From contig OZ241860.1 of the NCBI GenBank assembly GCA_965203195.1, forward strand, positions 2,852,001 through 2,916,000: a stretch of 64,000 nt of DNA. Direction: 5' to 3'. Positions within the stretch are counted from its first letter, which is position 1; the number at the start of each line of letters is the position of its first letter. The notes under the pieces were generated by a model, which was not told the origin of the DNA, did not search any database, and was given only the letters and a program-made list of their open reading frames with translations. The translations under genes were made by a program, and so were the position numbers. Source of the DNA: Bin87 sp965203195 (GTDB lineage: Bacteria; Chloroflexota; Dehalococcoidia; Lucifugimonadales; UBA3495). Below are positions 1 through 8,499 of this stretch, piece after piece.

Positions 1-1
1 T

Positions 2-685
2 GACGGCGGCAACGGAACGGCGCGGCGCAATGTGTGGCAAGAACCGGCCGATACGGTGTTCCGCTACCGGGGGCATAAAGAGGGCGCGCGGGCGCTGGCG
101 ACGGGGATGATTGACCGGGGCATTGACCTGGCCTATGCCTACCGCCCGTTGCACGAACCGGGGCTGGGCCACGCCATCCTCAACACGCTGCTTTACCTGG
201 ACTATGACCGCAAAGGCTTTGACTACCCGGTGATACCTTTTTTGGTGAATTGCTACGGCAGCCGGGTCATTCGCAACCGGGGCGGCAGCTCGGAACATTC
301 GCCGGATCCGGACCCGCCCGGGCCGTCGCCCAAACGGTGTATGCAGGCCGGCGCCGCCGCCGCCCGAACGCTGCTGGAATCGCCCTGGCGGGTGGCGCTG
401 ATTGCGTCCTCATCCTGGTCGCACGCCTTTCTGACGAAAAAACACTGGTGGCTGTATCCCGACATCGCATCGGACCGGGCGCGGTTTGAGGAGATGAAAG
501 CCGGCGACTACCAGGCGTGGGCGCGGGTCAGCACGGCGCAGATTGAGGACGCCGGCCAGCAGGAACTGCTCAACTGGGCCTGTCTGGTGGGCGCGGTGGA
601 CGCTCTGGGCTACCGGGCCGACATCGTGGACTGGTACGAAACCTACATTTTCAACTCCACCAAGTGCCTGGCGGTGTTCCGGTAA
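2..685 (+). CDS. LigB-type (class III) extradiol ring-cleavage dioxygenase, 5' end missing
   Basis: Member of the DODA/LigB extradiol dioxygenase family, which opens catechol-type rings with a non-haem Fe(II). The frame is open to the left window edge, so the N-terminus is missing and the first GTG (32) is not the true start. Family features seen are FRYRGHKEGARAL, the DRGIDLAYAY strand, PVIPFLVNCYG, and the SSSWSHAFL stretch whose His is conserved in the family. The C-terminal part (LLNWACLVGAVDALGY) also matches LigB. The next gene, 123 bases on, is a GMC oxidoreductase on the same strand, consistent with an aromatic or organic degradation cluster. The substrate cannot be told from sequence. 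Confidence 0.85.
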   Translation, partial: DGGNGTARRNVWQEPADTVFRYRGHKEGARALATGMIDRGIDLAYAYRPLHEPGLGHAILNTLLYLDYDRKGFDYPVIPFLVNCYGSRVIRNRGGSSEHSPDPDPPGPSPKRCMQAGAAAARTLLESPWRVALIASSSWSHAFLTKKHWWLYPDIASDRARFEEMKAGDYQAWARVSTAQIEDAGQQELLNWACLVGAVDALGYRADIVDWYETYIFNSTKCLAVFR

Positions 686-808
686 CCCGGCCTCGCCGAC
701 GGCAGCCGGCGCAAACCGGAAGGACGGGAATGCGCCGGCCGGCGCCGGGATGCCGGATTTGCCGAACAACTGCCGGAAGGAAACGAAACGGCCCGGAAAG
801 GAAACCCT

Positions 809-2347
809 ATGAAGTACGATGTCATTGTAGTGGGCGGCGGTTCCGCCGGCTCCGTAGTCGCCAGCCGCTTGTCCGATGATCCTGCCCGCTCCGTGCTGCT
901 GCTGGAAGCGGGGGCCGATTATCCCGACCCGGCGCTGCTGCCGGAGATGGTGCGGGACGGCTATTCCAACGACGGCGAGCAGCCCGGTTCGCCGGTGTCG
1001 TGGTCGCTGCGCGGCGTCATCAATGATGAACAGGGCGAAATCAACATTGCCCAGGGGAAAGTCATCGGCGGCTCCGGCTCCATAAACGGGCAGGTGTACC
1101 TGCGGGGGCTGCCGGAGGATTTTGAGCGCTGGGCGTCTTTTGGCAACAGCGAATGGACTTACCAGAAGGTTCTGCCCTATTTCCGCAAGGCGGAGACGGA
1201 CCTGGACATACAGGACGATTTTCACGGCGGCGAAGGGCCGGTGCCTATCATCCGCCGGGAGAATGAGCCCTGGCCCGAGGTGCAGCGCGCCTTTTATGCC
1301 GCCGCTATGGAACGGGGCTACGCGCATAATCCGGATCTCAACGGCCCCGATTCGGCCGGCATCGGCGCCATTCCGATGAACAACCGGGGCGGCGTGCGGA
1401 TGAGTACGGCCATCACCCATCTCAACCCGGTGCGGAGCCGGCTGAATCTTACCGTCAAGGGCGGCGCGCTCGTGCGGCGGGTCATCTTTGACGGAACTGC
1501 GGTGGCCGGCGTGGAAGCGGAAAGCGGCGGGGAAATTTTCACCCTGGCGGCGGACAATGTTGTCCTGTGCGCCGGAGCGCTCAAATCGCCGCACCTTCTG
1601 ATGCTTTCCGGCATCGGGCCGCGGGAACAGCTGGCGGAGTTCGGCATCCCCGTGGTTCACGAATCGCCCGGCGTAGGGCAGAACCTGTTCAACCATCCTA
1701 TGGGCAATGTCACCTTCCGCGTGAAAGACGGGGTAGAGCTGCACGCCAACGCCGGGGCGCTGCGTTTCGGCCTGCGGGTAACCTCGCCGCCGCCGTCCTA
1801 TCCTTACGATGTGATGCTGCACACCCTGGGGATATTCAATGTGATGACCGGAGAACGGCTGCCCGACCGCACGGCGCGCATCGCCTGCGCCCTGGAGCTG
1901 CCCGAAGGCAGCGGGTGGGTGCGGCTGGCGTCATCCGACCCGGCGGCGCAGCCGTCGATCAACTACCGCTACCTGACCCACGAAAACGATATGCGCCGGA
2001 TGCGGGAGGCGGTGCGGCTGGCCGCCGGGATGCTGGAGTCGGACGCCTACCGGGAGGTTATGGAGTACCGCACCGCGCCGTCGGACGAAGCGCTGGCCAG
2101 CGACGAGGCCCTGGACGCCTGGATACGGCAGACCGTAGGCACTTCGCGCCATGTGTCCGGCACCTGCCGCATCGGGCCGGAGGATGACCCTATGGCGGTG
2201 ACCGACCAGCAGTGCCGGGTGCGGGGCGTAAGCGGCCTGTGGGTGGCCGATTCGTCCATTATGCCCCAGGTGACGCGCGCCAACACCAACGCCACCGCCA
2301 TTATGATTGGGGAACGGGTGGCCGACTGGGTGGCCGGCGGCGGGTAG
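809..2347 (+). CDS. GMC-family FAD-dependent oxidoreductase (choline dehydrogenase-like)
   Basis: A 512-residue flavoprotein of the glucose-methanol-choline family, which oxidises an alcohol to an aldehyde or ketone. The N-terminal dinucleotide-binding motif VVGGGSAGS is at residues 6-14, and LLLEAG follows at about 31-36. GKVIGGSGSINGQVYLRG is GMC signature 1 and GALKSPHLLMLSGIGP is signature 2. The C-terminal HVSGTCRIG supplies the active-site His, and NTNATAIMIGERVADW closes the FAD domain. Length is normal for the family. GAAAGGAAACCCT precedes the ATG. It lies downstream of the LigB-type gene and converges, with 9 bases between, on a glyoxalase-fold gene. The exact alcohol is unknown. 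Confidence 0.93.
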   Translation: MKYDVIVVGGGSAGSVVASRLSDDPARSVLLLEAGADYPDPALLPEMVRDGYSNDGEQPGSPVSWSLRGVINDEQGEINIAQGKVIGGSGSINGQVYLRGLPEDFERWASFGNSEWTYQKVLPYFRKAETDLDIQDDFHGGEGPVPIIRRENEPWPEVQRAFYAAAMERGYAHNPDLNGPDSAGIGAIPMNNRGGVRMSTAITHLNPVRSRLNLTVKGGALVRRVIFDGTAVAGVEAESGGEIFTLAADNVVLCAGALKSPHLLMLSGIGPREQLAEFGIPVVHESPGVGQNLFNHPMGNVTFRVKDGVELHANAGALRFGLRVTSPPPSYPYDVMLHTLGIFNVMTGERLPDRTARIACALELPEGSGWVRLASSDPAAQPSINYRYLTHENDMRRMREAVRLAAGMLESDAYREVMEYRTAPSDEALASDEALDAWIRQTVGTSRHVSGTCRIGPEDDPMAVTDQQCRVRGVSGLWVADSSIMPQVTRANTNATAIMIGERVADWVAGGG

Positions 2348-2356
2348 AGTCGGCTG

Positions 2357-2761
2357 TCAGGCTGCGGCGGGGGCCGGCTGCACCAGCTCAATCAGCACAT
2401 CGTCGGGGCCTTCGATATAGGACAGGCGGGAGCCGGCGGGCGTGTCGGTGATGGGCAGCACGACGCGGACGCCGGCGGCTTCCAGCCGGGCCATTTCGGC
2501 GTCAATGTCGTCCACATCAAAGCCGAAATGCTCCAGGCCCAGGCGGTTGAGTTCGGCGGCGGAACGGGCGTCGGACGAGCCGGGGGGCTGGGAGGATACA
2601 TTGAGGCGGCACTGCCCGCCCATTTCCATGCCGATGGTGATGGTGTTGGGCATCACGGTGCGCTCGGATACGATTTTGGCGTTGAAATGCTGCTCGTACC
2701 AGGCGGCCGAGGCGTGGGGGTCGGCGGCGCGGATGTGGACGTGGTTGATGCGGTACTGCAT
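2357..2761 (-). CDS. VOC (glyoxalase/bleomycin-resistance fold) family protein
   Basis: A 134-residue protein of two beta-alpha-beta-beta-beta units typical of the vicinal oxygen chelate superfamily. INHVHIRAADPHASAAWYEQ is the first unit with a metal-ligand His, LEHFGFDVDDIDAEMARLEA opens the second with His/Glu ligands, and YIEGPDDVLIELVQ supplies the C-terminal Glu. The family includes glyoxalases, epimerases and ring-cleavage dioxygenases, so the reaction is open. GGAGG lies upstream of the ATG on the minus strand. The protein ends in a short Pro/Ala tail. It sits convergent to the GMC gene, in the same catabolic neighbourhood as the FAH-family gene. Confidence 0.85.
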   Translation of the reverse strand: MQYRINHVHIRAADPHASAAWYEQHFNAKIVSERTVMPNTITIGMEMGGQCRLNVSSQPPGSSDARSAAELNRLGLEHFGFDVDDIDAEMARLEAAGVRVVLPITDTPAGSRLSYIEGPDDVLIELVQPAPAAA

Positions 2762-2947
2762 GGCAGGTTGCCTCCGTTGATTGGCTGGCGGTCGGTCCGG
2801 GCGTGTTGGCAGATCCTAGTCGTCGCGGTTTCGACAGGAGATTATCACCTCAAACCGGCGATTTCCAGCGGACACTGGAGGCACAACCGGCTTTGGTCGC
2901 GCCGGCAAGGCCCGATTATGGCGGCAGTTATGGTCGCCGTATTTGGC

Positions 2948-2953
2948 TATAAT
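2948..2953 (+). promoter_or_regulatory. Possible -10 box of the DUF6884-like gene
   Basis: TATAAT stands 55 bases before the ATG at 3009. No good -35 element is visible at normal spacing, so this is weak evidence. Confidence 0.3.
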
Positions 2954-3008
2954 GATGCCGGCAAGGCCGGGCAAACGGAACGGCGCGGCGCGGAGTTGAG
3001 CAAGCGTT

Positions 3009-3758
3009 ATGGACGATAGCGTAATCGTAGTTATGCTGTGCGCCGGCAGCAAGCAGCCGGACGCCGGCCATCTCCGCCGGGGCGACGGGCGCAAGGTGAT
3101 GTTCGTCGCTCGACCCCATTTGGCGCCGGCGGACGACGGCCGGGTTTATGCCCGGCCGGACGACGCGGCGGACAGCGGGCTTTCCTGGCGGAAGGAGCTG
3201 CTGCGCTATAATCAGCGTCATCAGGCCACGGGAGACAACCCGCTGGGGCTGTTGCCGGCCTGGAACTTGTACCGGAATCCGATTTACCCGCAGCTGTGGG
3301 AAAAGTACGGGCCGGATAACCTGTACATTCTTTCGGCAGGCTGGGGACTGATCCGTGCTGACTTTCTGACGCCGGCCTACGACATAACCTTCAGCCGCAG
3401 AGCCGCAGCGCATCAGCGGCGGGACGAAAGGGACACCTACACCTATGCTGACTGGCGTATGCTGCCGGCGGATACCGACAAGCCGGTGGCATTCTTTGGC
3501 AGCCTGGGATATGTGCGCTTTTTCGTCGAACTCACCGGCGGGATGCGCCCGGAGCTGCGCTATGTGTTTTACAATGCCCGCGCAGCGCCGTCGGTTCCGG
3601 GATGCCGGGTCATAAAGTACGATACCCGGCAAAAGAGCATCTGGTATTACGCTGCCGCCCGCGATTTTATGAACGGGCGCATCGGGCTATATGGCGGCGG
3701 TTCCAATGCACTAGACGGGGTGCCCCAAGAGGCCGATGATGCCGGCCGGCTTTATTGA
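3009..3758 (+). CDS. DUF6884/YaaA-like hypothetical protein
   Basis: A 249-residue soluble protein that I place, with moderate confidence, in the DUF6884/YaaA-like group. It begins with a beta strand and VVMLCAGSKQPDAGH, comparable to the (S/C)CGKTK start of that group. Residues about 105-125 read NLYILSAGWGLIRADFLTPA, matching the ILSAKYGLL..D..I.PYD signature. These proteins occur beside mobile, RNA-modification and defence genes, but no reaction is established. A TATAAT box lies at 2948-2953. The gene is followed by a DUF429 gene in the same direction with a 108-base gap. Its GC content and codon use look ordinary for the window. Confidence 0.6.
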   Translation: MDDSVIVVMLCAGSKQPDAGHLRRGDGRKVMFVARPHLAPADDGRVYARPDDAADSGLSWRKELLRYNQRHQATGDNPLGLLPAWNLYRNPIYPQLWEKYGPDNLYILSAGWGLIRADFLTPAYDITFSRRAAAHQRRDERDTYTYADWRMLPADTDKPVAFFGSLGYVRFFVELTGGMRPELRYVFYNARAAPSVPGCRVIKYDTRQKSIWYYAAARDFMNGRIGLYGGGSNALDGVPQEADDAGRLY

Positions 3759-3866
3759 CATCAGGCCGGGCGGATGATACGGTGCTGTCAAATTGCGGGT
3801 GCGGCCTGCGGCTTGTTACCACCGCGGTGGACTGCCGGTTCGCCGCTATCATCTTGGAGGTGCATG

Positions 3867-4616
3867 ATGCCGAGCGAGTTTGTCGGAGTGGACGGCTGCC
3901 CTCGCGGCTGGTTCAGCGTAGGGTTCAACGCCAGCGGAGAGTACGAGCTGGAGGCGTTTTCCTCGTTTGCCGAGCTGGTGGAACACTATGCTGCGGCCAA
4001 GCTGATTTTGGTGGATATGCCGATAGGGTTGCCGGAGGGGCCGGCAGAACGCCTCTGCGACCCGGAGGCAAGGAGGGCACTCGGAAAGCCTCGCAATGCG
4101 GCCGTTTTCCGTGCCCCCACGAGGCAGGCAACGGAGTACCTCGCGCGCCATCCCGGTGACAAGGATGGTGCCAAAGCCGTTCAGATTGAATTCACTGGGA
4201 CATCGCTTGCCCCATTTGGGCTTGGGATAATGCCCAAGATGGCCGAAGTTGACCGGGTGATGTTGGTCCGGCAACCTAGGGCCAGGGAAATCCACCCTGA
4301 AGTTTGCTTTTGGGCGCTCAACAACCGACGCTCTATGAAATTCAGCAAGAAAAATCAAGAAGGAATTGAGGAACGCCTTTGCGTTCTGGAGCGGGTGGAG
4401 CCGAGGGCCAGGAATATTTTTGGGGCGGGTTGCACCAAGTTTCCCAGCAAAAGCAAGGTTGCCAGAGATGACATCCTTGATGCGCTGGCGGCGGCGGTAA
4501 CTGCCTACCGGGGATGGCCCGACCAGCTTCAAGTGTTTCCAAAGAGCAATGCGCCTCAAAGGGACGGGAGAGGCTTGCCGATGGAAATGGTGTTCTGGGA
4601 ACCCTCCCTTCGTTAG
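3867..4616 (+). CDS. DUF429 family protein (predicted RNase H-like fold)
   Basis: A 249-residue protein starting VGVDGCPRGWF, the hallmark DUF429 opening with an acidic residue on the first strand. ILVDMPIGLPEGP, around residue 50, supplies the second acidic strand (DMPIGLP), and DDILDALAAAVTA the third near the C-terminus. This layout resembles the RNase H/resolvase fold on which the family is predicted to be a nuclease, but activity is unproven. I chose ATG 3867 over 3864 because GGAGG at 3856-3860 is then six bases away, and upstream in-frame codons look non-coding. The central part (residues about 140-200) is more AT-rich than the neighbours. Confidence 0.82.
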   Translation: MPSEFVGVDGCPRGWFSVGFNASGEYELEAFSSFAELVEHYAAAKLILVDMPIGLPEGPAERLCDPEARRALGKPRNAAVFRAPTRQATEYLARHPGDKDGAKAVQIEFTGTSLAPFGLGIMPKMAEVDRVMLVRQPRAREIHPEVCFWALNNRRSMKFSKKNQEGIEERLCVLERVEPRARNIFGAGCTKFPSKSKVARDDILDALAAAVTAYRGWPDQLQVFPKSNAPQRDGRGLPMEMVFWEPSLR

Positions 4617-4697
4617 CGGCGCACGATCCTGACTTGCGCCGGAATGATGGCGTAGAGGTCAGAATGATGATTGTGGCTCCGGAGCGAGGAAACCGAT

Positions 4698-5714
4698 ATG
4701 AAACTGCTTACCTATGACAACGGCAGCGGCCCCCGCTGCGGCGCGTTGCAGGATGACGCCGTGGTTGATGTGGCGGCGCTCATCGGCGCCACGCAGCCCT
4801 TGCCCGATGTGCGCGCCCTGCTGGAAACGGGCCACGACGCCATCGCGCGGGTGGGCGATGCCCTGGCCAGCGGCGCAGCGGCCCCGAAGGTAGCCCTGGC
4901 CGATGTGCGCCTGCGCGCCCCCATCCTGCAACCGCCTACGGTGCGCGACTGCATCGTCTATGAGGAACACGCCACCTCCCAGGGAACGCGGGCAATCGAC
5001 CCGGTGTGGTACCGGATGCCCGTCTTTTACTTTTCCAACCCGCTGGTCATCTACGGGCCGGAGGAGGAAGTGCCCTACCCGGCGGCGTCGGAACAGCTGG
5101 ACTACGAGCTGGAAATCGGTTGCATCATCGGCAAGAGCGGACGCAATGTGCCGGCGTCGGCGGCGATGGAATACATCGCCGGCTTCTGCATCTTTAACGA
5201 CTGGAGCGCGCGGGACTTGCAGTTTGACGAAATGACCTTCGGGCTGGGGCCGGCCAAAGGCAAGGACTCGGCCTCGTCCATCGGGCCGTGGGTGGTTACC
5301 ACCGACGAGCTGTTGCCGCACATCAAGGACGGGCGGCTGGACTTGAAGTGCCGCGTCCGCGTCAACGGGGACGACTGGCTGCGGGACGGCGAGACGGTGG
5401 ACGCCTATTACGGGTGGGGCGAAATCATCGAACGGGCGGCGAAAGACAGCCGCATCGCGCCCGGAGATGTGATTGGCAGCGGCACCGTAGGCGGCGGCTC
5501 CGTACGGGAAGCCATCCGCAAGGGCTACGAAGCCGCCCGCTGGCTGGAACCGGGCGACCGGGTGGAGCTGGAAGTATCCGGCATCGGCACGCTGGGCAAC
5601 ACGCTGGGGCCGAAAGAGGGGGCTGATCCGGCGTACCGCTACCTGCCCAAAGGCCCGACGGCGACGCCGGAGCGGGGTTCGGCGCGGGATTACCGCTACC
5701 AAAGGGCGCGGTAA
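4698..5714 (+). CDS. Fumarylacetoacetate hydrolase (FAH) family protein
   Basis: A 338-residue FAH-superfamily enzyme. This group hydrolyses or decarboxylates acyl-pyruvates and related ring-cleavage products. It has the lid region DCIVYEEHATSQGTRAI at about residue 90, the metal-binding block LDYELEIGCIIGK at about 134, and FNDWSARDLQFDEM, followed by the usual GKGKDSASSIGPWVVT-type stretch. The C-terminal GSGTVGGGSV and LEPGDRVELEVSGIG are also typical. ATG 4698 is preceded by GGAGCGAGGA, whereas the in-frame codon at 4671 lacks a site. Placed near LigB-type and VOC genes it could act late in an aromatic degradation route, which is inference. Confidence 0.9.
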   Translation: MKLLTYDNGSGPRCGALQDDAVVDVAALIGATQPLPDVRALLETGHDAIARVGDALASGAAAPKVALADVRLRAPILQPPTVRDCIVYEEHATSQGTRAIDPVWYRMPVFYFSNPLVIYGPEEEVPYPAASEQLDYELEIGCIIGKSGRNVPASAAMEYIAGFCIFNDWSARDLQFDEMTFGLGPAKGKDSASSIGPWVVTTDELLPHIKDGRLDLKCRVRVNGDDWLRDGETVDAYYGWGEIIERAAKDSRIAPGDVIGSGTVGGGSVREAIRKGYEAARWLEPGDRVELEVSGIGTLGNTLGPKEGADPAYRYLPKGPTATPERGSARDYRYQRAR

Positions 5715-5766
5715 CCCTCTTTGCCGGGATGGGCCGGCCGGGATGGACGGATTGGGGGATTTGAGA

Positions 5767-5801
5767 ATCGCCCGGACGAACCGAGTTTTCGTCCGGGCGA
5801 T
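5767..5801. terminator. Bidirectional hairpin between convergent genes
   Basis: A perfect 14-bp stem (ATCGCCCGGACGAA with its complement) closes a 7-base loop, CCGAGTT. It lies exactly between the converging FAH-family and nitroreductase genes. There is no strong T run on either side, so termination is inferred from position and stability. Confidence 0.6.
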
Positions 5802-5812
5802 GCCGGCGATGG

Positions 5813-6460
5813 CTAATCCCGGCCCGGCTCCCAGCGGTCGTAGCCGCAGACCTCGTGGAGGGGGCGCCGGGTGACTGGGCCGAAGCTGCCCCGCGGGTAG
5901 CCGAGGGGCATACAATAGACCACCTGCGCCGTGTCGGGGATGTCAAAGAGGGCGTGTACCCGCTCCTCCACCACCGGGTGCAGGGTGGCAATAGTGCCGC
6001 CAATGCCGAAAGCGCGGGCCGCCAGCAGCATATTCTGCGCGGCGGGGACGACGGAGCCGGCCGCCGCCGGGCCTTTGGCGGTGGCGCAGACCAGTACCAT
6101 CGCCGGAGCGGCGCCGATTTCGTTGGCCAGGCGCATAGCGGAACGCATGGAGCTTTTGCCCGGCGGGATGTCCTGGGGGCCGTGGATGCCGGCGTCGGCG
6201 CGCTTGGCCCACCAGGCTTCGTGGTACAATTCCCCCAGCTGGCGACGCTTTTCGGCGTCCTGGACGACGATAAAATGCCACTGCTGGTTGTTCCCGCCGT
6301 TGGGGGCACGGATGGCCGCCTGCATGATGTCGTCCATCACGGCGCCGGGTATGGGGTCTTTGCGGAAACGGCGGATGGCGCGCTGGGTGAACATAGCTTC
6401 GCCCAGGGCAATGCTGTTGAGACGGTGGGCTACGCCGCTGCTGCTGGTGATGGTGGTCAC
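5813..6460 (-). CDS. Nitroreductase-family FMN oxidoreductase
   Basis: A 215-residue member of the nitroreductase superfamily (FMN-dependent NAD(P)H oxidoreductases). TQRAIRRFRKDPIP, near residue 25, is the FMN phosphate-binding start, and AAIRAPNGGNNQQWHFIVV is the second signature. The C-terminal CMPLGYPRGSFGPVTRRPL matches the family end. I chose GTG 6460 because GGAGGT sits seven bases upstream on the minus strand, and the upstream codons lack a site. It converges on the FAH gene across a strong hairpin. Substrates in the family range from nitro compounds to quinones and halogenated phenols and cannot be inferred here. Confidence 0.88.
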   Translation of the reverse strand: MTTITSSSGVAHRLNSIALGEAMFTQRAIRRFRKDPIPGAVMDDIMQAAIRAPNGGNNQQWHFIVVQDAEKRRQLGELYHEAWWAKRADAGIHGPQDIPPGKSSMRSAMRLANEIGAAPAMVLVCATAKGPAAAGSVVPAAQNMLLAARAFGIGGTIATLHPVVEERVHALFDIPDTAQVVYCMPLGYPRGSFGPVTRRPLHEVCGYDRWEPGRD

Positions 6461-6754
6461 GCTGATACCTCCGGGATGGGTGGAATTGTCGGGTCGGGTT
6501 AGGTCTGGTCGGTAGGGGCCGAATGTTACCACAGGAACGGGGCCGGCAGCCGACGCCGGGCGGCGTCTTTCGGTTTTGCGACATTATCCGGGTTCGTCAT
6601 TTGGGCTGGCCCGGAATGCGGTATGCTTAATGAACCCCGGGCTTGGCTGGAGATACGGGCTGGCGGCCAAACCGTCCGCAAGAAACGCTGCCTGCTCTCA
6701 ATTCAGTGACGCGCCCTGATTGACGCCGAAAGTTAAAAAGGCAGACGCTTTGCT

Positions 6755-8245
6755 ATGAATAACCGTCATCGCCGCCGCATTGGTTCCGTTTCGTACCGCA
6801 TAGCGGATGAGGAGTATTTCGCCCGGCGCGGGCTGCGGCGTTACGCCGGCGTCTGGTCGCTGTGGGCGCTGGGCGTAGGCGCGGTCATCTCCGGCGATTT
6901 TTTCGGCTGGAACTTCGGGCTGGGCGCGGGCGGCTTCGGCGGCCTGCTGGTGGCTACCGGCATCGTGGCGGTGATGTACCTGGGCATCTGCTACTCCATC
7001 GCCGAAATGTCGCCGGCGCTGCCCCACACCGGCGGCGCCTACTCTTTCGGACGCACCGCCCTGGGGCCCTGGGGCGGGTTCATTACCGGGCTGGCCGAAA
7101 ACATTGAATACATCCTCACGCCGGCGGTGATTGTGGTGGGCATTGGCGGCTATATGGGCGCCGTGTTCAACTCCCTGCTGGGCGTGGACATTCCGGCCCC
7201 GGTATGGTGGCTGATCTTCTACGCCCTTTTCGTGGGCCTCAACATCGTCGGCGTGGAGGTCGCTTTCCGGTTTTCGGTGCTGATTACCTTTCTGGCCCTG
7301 GCGATTCTGCTGGTGTTCTGGGTGGGCGCAATTCCCCATTTCAGCTGGGACGCGGCGCTGAACATTGCGCCAGTGGGCGACAACTCCCGCTTTCTGCCCT
7401 ACGGCTGGGGCGGCATTGCCCAGGCGCTGCCCTTTGCCATCTGGTTCTACCTGGCCATTGAGCAGCTGCCGCTGGCGGCCGAGGAAGCCCGCAACCCGCG
7501 CCGCGATATGCCCAAAGCCCTGCTCTGGGGCATCCTCACGCTGATTGTGGCCTCGGCGCTGACGCTGTTTCTCAACGCCGGCATCGCTCCCGGCGCGGCG
7601 GCGGTGGGGGCGTCGGACGAGCCCCTCTTTCTGGCGTTCACCACCATCTTTGGGGAGGGCATTGGCGCCTCGGCGCTGGCGCTGGCGGCGGTGGCCGGGC
7701 TGGTGGCCAGCTTCCACACCATCATCTATGCCTACGGACGCAACATCTACTCGCTGTCCCGCGCCGGCTACTTCCCGCGCGGCCTTTCGGCGACGCTGCG
7801 CCGCCGGCAGACGCCCTATGCGGCGCTGCTGGCCGGGGCCGTCATCGGCTACTGCGTGGCGCTGCTGATTGAGTTCGGGGACAACTGGTTTGGCGCCGGG
7901 GTTCCCGTGGGGGCGGTTCTGCTCAATATGGCGGTGTTCGGCGCCGTCATCGCCTACATTATGCAGATGGTCGCTTTCATCCGGCTGCGGCGGCGGTTCC
8001 CGGCCATTGAGCGTCCGTATGTGAGTCCGCTGGGCAGCGCCGGCGCCGTCATTGCCGGCGTCATTGCCCTGGCCACGCTGTGCGTTCTGTTTCTGAACCC
8101 GGAATACCGCTGGGGCATTTACGGCTGCGCGGCGTGGTTTGTGGCCGGGCTGCTGTATTTTGCGGTTATTGGGCGCAAGCGGCTGGTCTATTCGCCGGAG
8201 GAGGAGTTCGCCGTCAAACATTCCGGGCAGTCAGATGACGGGTAA
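6755..8245 (+). CDS. APC-superfamily amino acid/ethanolamine-type permease
   Basis: A 496-residue polytopic membrane protein with about 12 hydrophobic segments. The start of the core, LWALGVGAVISGDFFGWNFG, closely follows the ethanolamine permease pattern (LWGIAVGLVISGEYFGW). It is followed by MSPALPHTGGAYSFGRTALG, the APC signature in the TM3 region. PLAAEEARNPRRDMPKALLW is the typical cytoplasmic loop. It probably imports a small amine or amino acid by cation coupling, and ethanolamine is the best guess. No ethanolamine-degrading genes are in the window. About 250 bases of intergenic sequence follow before the methyltransferase gene. Confidence 0.85.
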   Translation: MNNRHRRRIGSVSYRIADEEYFARRGLRRYAGVWSLWALGVGAVISGDFFGWNFGLGAGGFGGLLVATGIVAVMYLGICYSIAEMSPALPHTGGAYSFGRTALGPWGGFITGLAENIEYILTPAVIVVGIGGYMGAVFNSLLGVDIPAPVWWLIFYALFVGLNIVGVEVAFRFSVLITFLALAILLVFWVGAIPHFSWDAALNIAPVGDNSRFLPYGWGGIAQALPFAIWFYLAIEQLPLAAEEARNPRRDMPKALLWGILTLIVASALTLFLNAGIAPGAAAVGASDEPLFLAFTTIFGEGIGASALALAAVAGLVASFHTIIYAYGRNIYSLSRAGYFPRGLSATLRRRQTPYAALLAGAVIGYCVALLIEFGDNWFGAGVPVGAVLLNMAVFGAVIAYIMQMVAFIRLRRRFPAIERPYVSPLGSAGAVIAGVIALATLCVLFLNPEYRWGIYGCAAWFVAGLLYFAVIGRKRLVYSPEEEFAVKHSGQSDDG

Positions 8246-8499
8246 GTATCGAACCATCCGATAGGAAACGCGACCAGTTGGGAACGCCACCGACCGAGTG
8301 CCGGGGGTTGACGCCGCCGCTGGAGCGCCGCTAGTGTAGCCCTACGGCAGTTTTTGATGCGCCTCCGGGCCGGGAGTACAGGATATATGAACAGGGCAAT
8401 GGTCCGCCGGATACGGCCGGCGTTGCCCGGTCATACTGCCCGGTCAATCTGGCGGCGTATCATCCTAGCGCAGCGCGGTGCCAACAAGGAGGTTTAACT

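Noticed and set aside
410..1822. A 470-codon open frame antisense to the GMC oxidoreductase
   Set aside because: Composition is Arg/His/Pro-rich with no family likeness, whereas the plus strand encodes a complete GMC enzyme with all motifs. Similar antisense frames opposite the permease, FAH and molybdenum hydroxylase genes are rejected for the same reason.
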